Shown here: positions 47,068-47,492 of the stretch, piece after piece
Layout: each line of letters starts with the position of its first letter
Numbering within the stretch: the stretch's first letter is position 1
DNA from: an uncultured Eubacteriales bacterium
GTDB lineage: Bacteria; Bacillota; Clostridia; Oscillospirales; Oscillospiraceae
Reading direction: 5' to 3'
DNA: 47,492 nt
NCBI GenBank assembly: GCA_959602365.1
Contig: CAUGSS010000021.1
Coordinates: forward strand, 1 to 47,492
The notes under the pieces: model-generated
The model's input: the letters and a program-made list of their open reading frames with translations, nothing else
Told to the model about the DNA's origin: nothing
Database searches by the model: none
Program-made: the position numbers and the translations under genes

Positions 47068-47492
47068 TCACTCGATGGTGATCAGCAGTTCGCCGGCCTT
47101 GACCGTGTCGCCCTCGCTGACCAGGATGGACTTGATCTTGCCGTCCATCCGGGCGGTGACGCTGGTCTCCATCTTCATGGCTTCGATGACGGCGATGACC
47201 TGGTTTTCTTCCACCGTATCTCCCACCTGGACGCTGATCTTGCTGACCAGGCCGGGGATGGAGGCGCCGATCTGGCTCTTGTCCTCCGGGTCGGCCAGGG
47301 TGACCTGCTTGACGCTGGAGACGGCGTTGGGATCGGGGACGGAGACCTCCCGGCGCATGCCGTTGAGCTCGAACTCCACGACCCGGTTGCCCTCCTCGTC
47401 CAGCTCGCCCAGGCCCAGGTACTTGATGACCAGGGTTTTGCCGTCCTCGATGTTGATCTTGTTGGTCTCGCCCAGGGCCATGCCGTTGAAGA
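47068..47492 (-). CDS. C-terminal end of pyruvate carboxylase (or oxaloacetate decarboxylase alpha), partial
   Basis: The frame is open to the window edge, so only the last 141 codons or so are present. They hold the end of the allosteric/linker part (KINIEDGKTLVIKYLGLGE, then VVEFELNGMRREVSVPD) and the biotin carboxyl carrier domain with the biotinylated Lys in VIEAMKMETSV. The linker fits pyruvate carboxylase, which feeds oxaloacetate into anaplerosis. OadA of decarboxylase pumps is the alternative, but the IEDGKTL...FELNG segment favours pyruvate carboxylase. Confidence 0.88.
   Translation of the reverse strand, partial: FNGMALGETNKINIEDGKTLVIKYLGLGELDEEGNRVVEFELNGMRREVSVPDPNAVSSVKQVTLADPEDKSQIGASIPGLVSKISVQVGDTVEENQVIAVIEAMKMETSVTARMDGKIKSILVSEGDTVKAGELLITIE

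Overview
The window looks like chromosome of an anaerobic, GC-rich Firmicute of the Clostridia. A gut Oscillospiraceae relative (the Flavonifractor/Lawsonibacter/Intestinimonas neighbourhood) is my best guess, and it is an inference only. Reasons: strong AGGAGG ribosome sites, sigma-A promoters with 17-bp spacers, an initiator tRNA of Firmicute type, DUF4317, RNHCP, EFR1 and DUF2798 proteins, many lipoproteins with Gram-positive lipoboxes, long-form HPF, and a CcpA-like cre site. There is no rRNA, CRISPR array or complete mobile element. Most genes are chromosomal housekeeping or envelope genes; the clearest accessory patch is 12.5-14.3 kb.

Layout. 0.2-6.2 kb: an MFS exporter with a structured leader, a membrane-anchored HtrA protease, and an XRE regulator that overlaps an ABC exporter half-transporter. 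6.3-10.6 kb: release factor 2 (no frameshift site), a 37-aa small ORF, tRNA-Leu(TAA), and a polysaccharide flippase/EamA pair. 10.7-12.4 kb: a MerR regulator divergent from a shortened EFR1 flavodoxin-ferredoxin and a cupin, with a textbook 19-bp-spacer MerR promoter. 12.5-14.3 kb: an N-terminally shortened tyrosine integrase and an AT-rich GNAT gene beside tRNA-fMet. 14.8-21.4 kb: a cytoplasmic molybdopterin oxidoreductase with a four-cluster Fe-S subunit and a D-lactate-type dehydrogenase, divergent from a MobA-MobB fusion, then asparaginase and a gamma-carbonic anhydrase.

21.4-36.4 kb: a large cell-wall hydrolase (amidase, four 102-aa repeats, glucosaminidase) with a cre site on its promoter; a second hydroxyacid dehydrogenase; a lipoprotein with an HExxH zinc site; DUF4317; further lipoproteins; PurC; an iron alcohol dehydrogenase; an XRE/lipoprotein pair sharing two palindromic operators; RNHCP and an autoregulated MarR; a 23-aa small ORF under a Rex-like operator; a patch of 24-bp tandem repeats; and a ProX-type tRNA deacylase. 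36.4-47.5 kb: a soluble AAA-AAA-M41 FtsH-like protease of about 1118 aa, a lipoprotein, a beta-CASP RNase with a cytidylate-kinase-like partner, DUF2798 and MATE genes back to back, each with a terminator in its leader, HPF, and the biotin-carrier end of pyruvate carboxylase cut by the window edge.

The best candidates for something undescribed are (i) the two small ORFs at 7.7 and 35.4 kb, which share a DLDDLI[FY]T core and a C-terminal [DE]R, the second under a Rex-like site; (ii) the soluble FtsH-like protein with a CbxX-type AAA module and what may be a degenerate third AAA module; and (iii) the paired leader terminators between DUF2798 and MATE.
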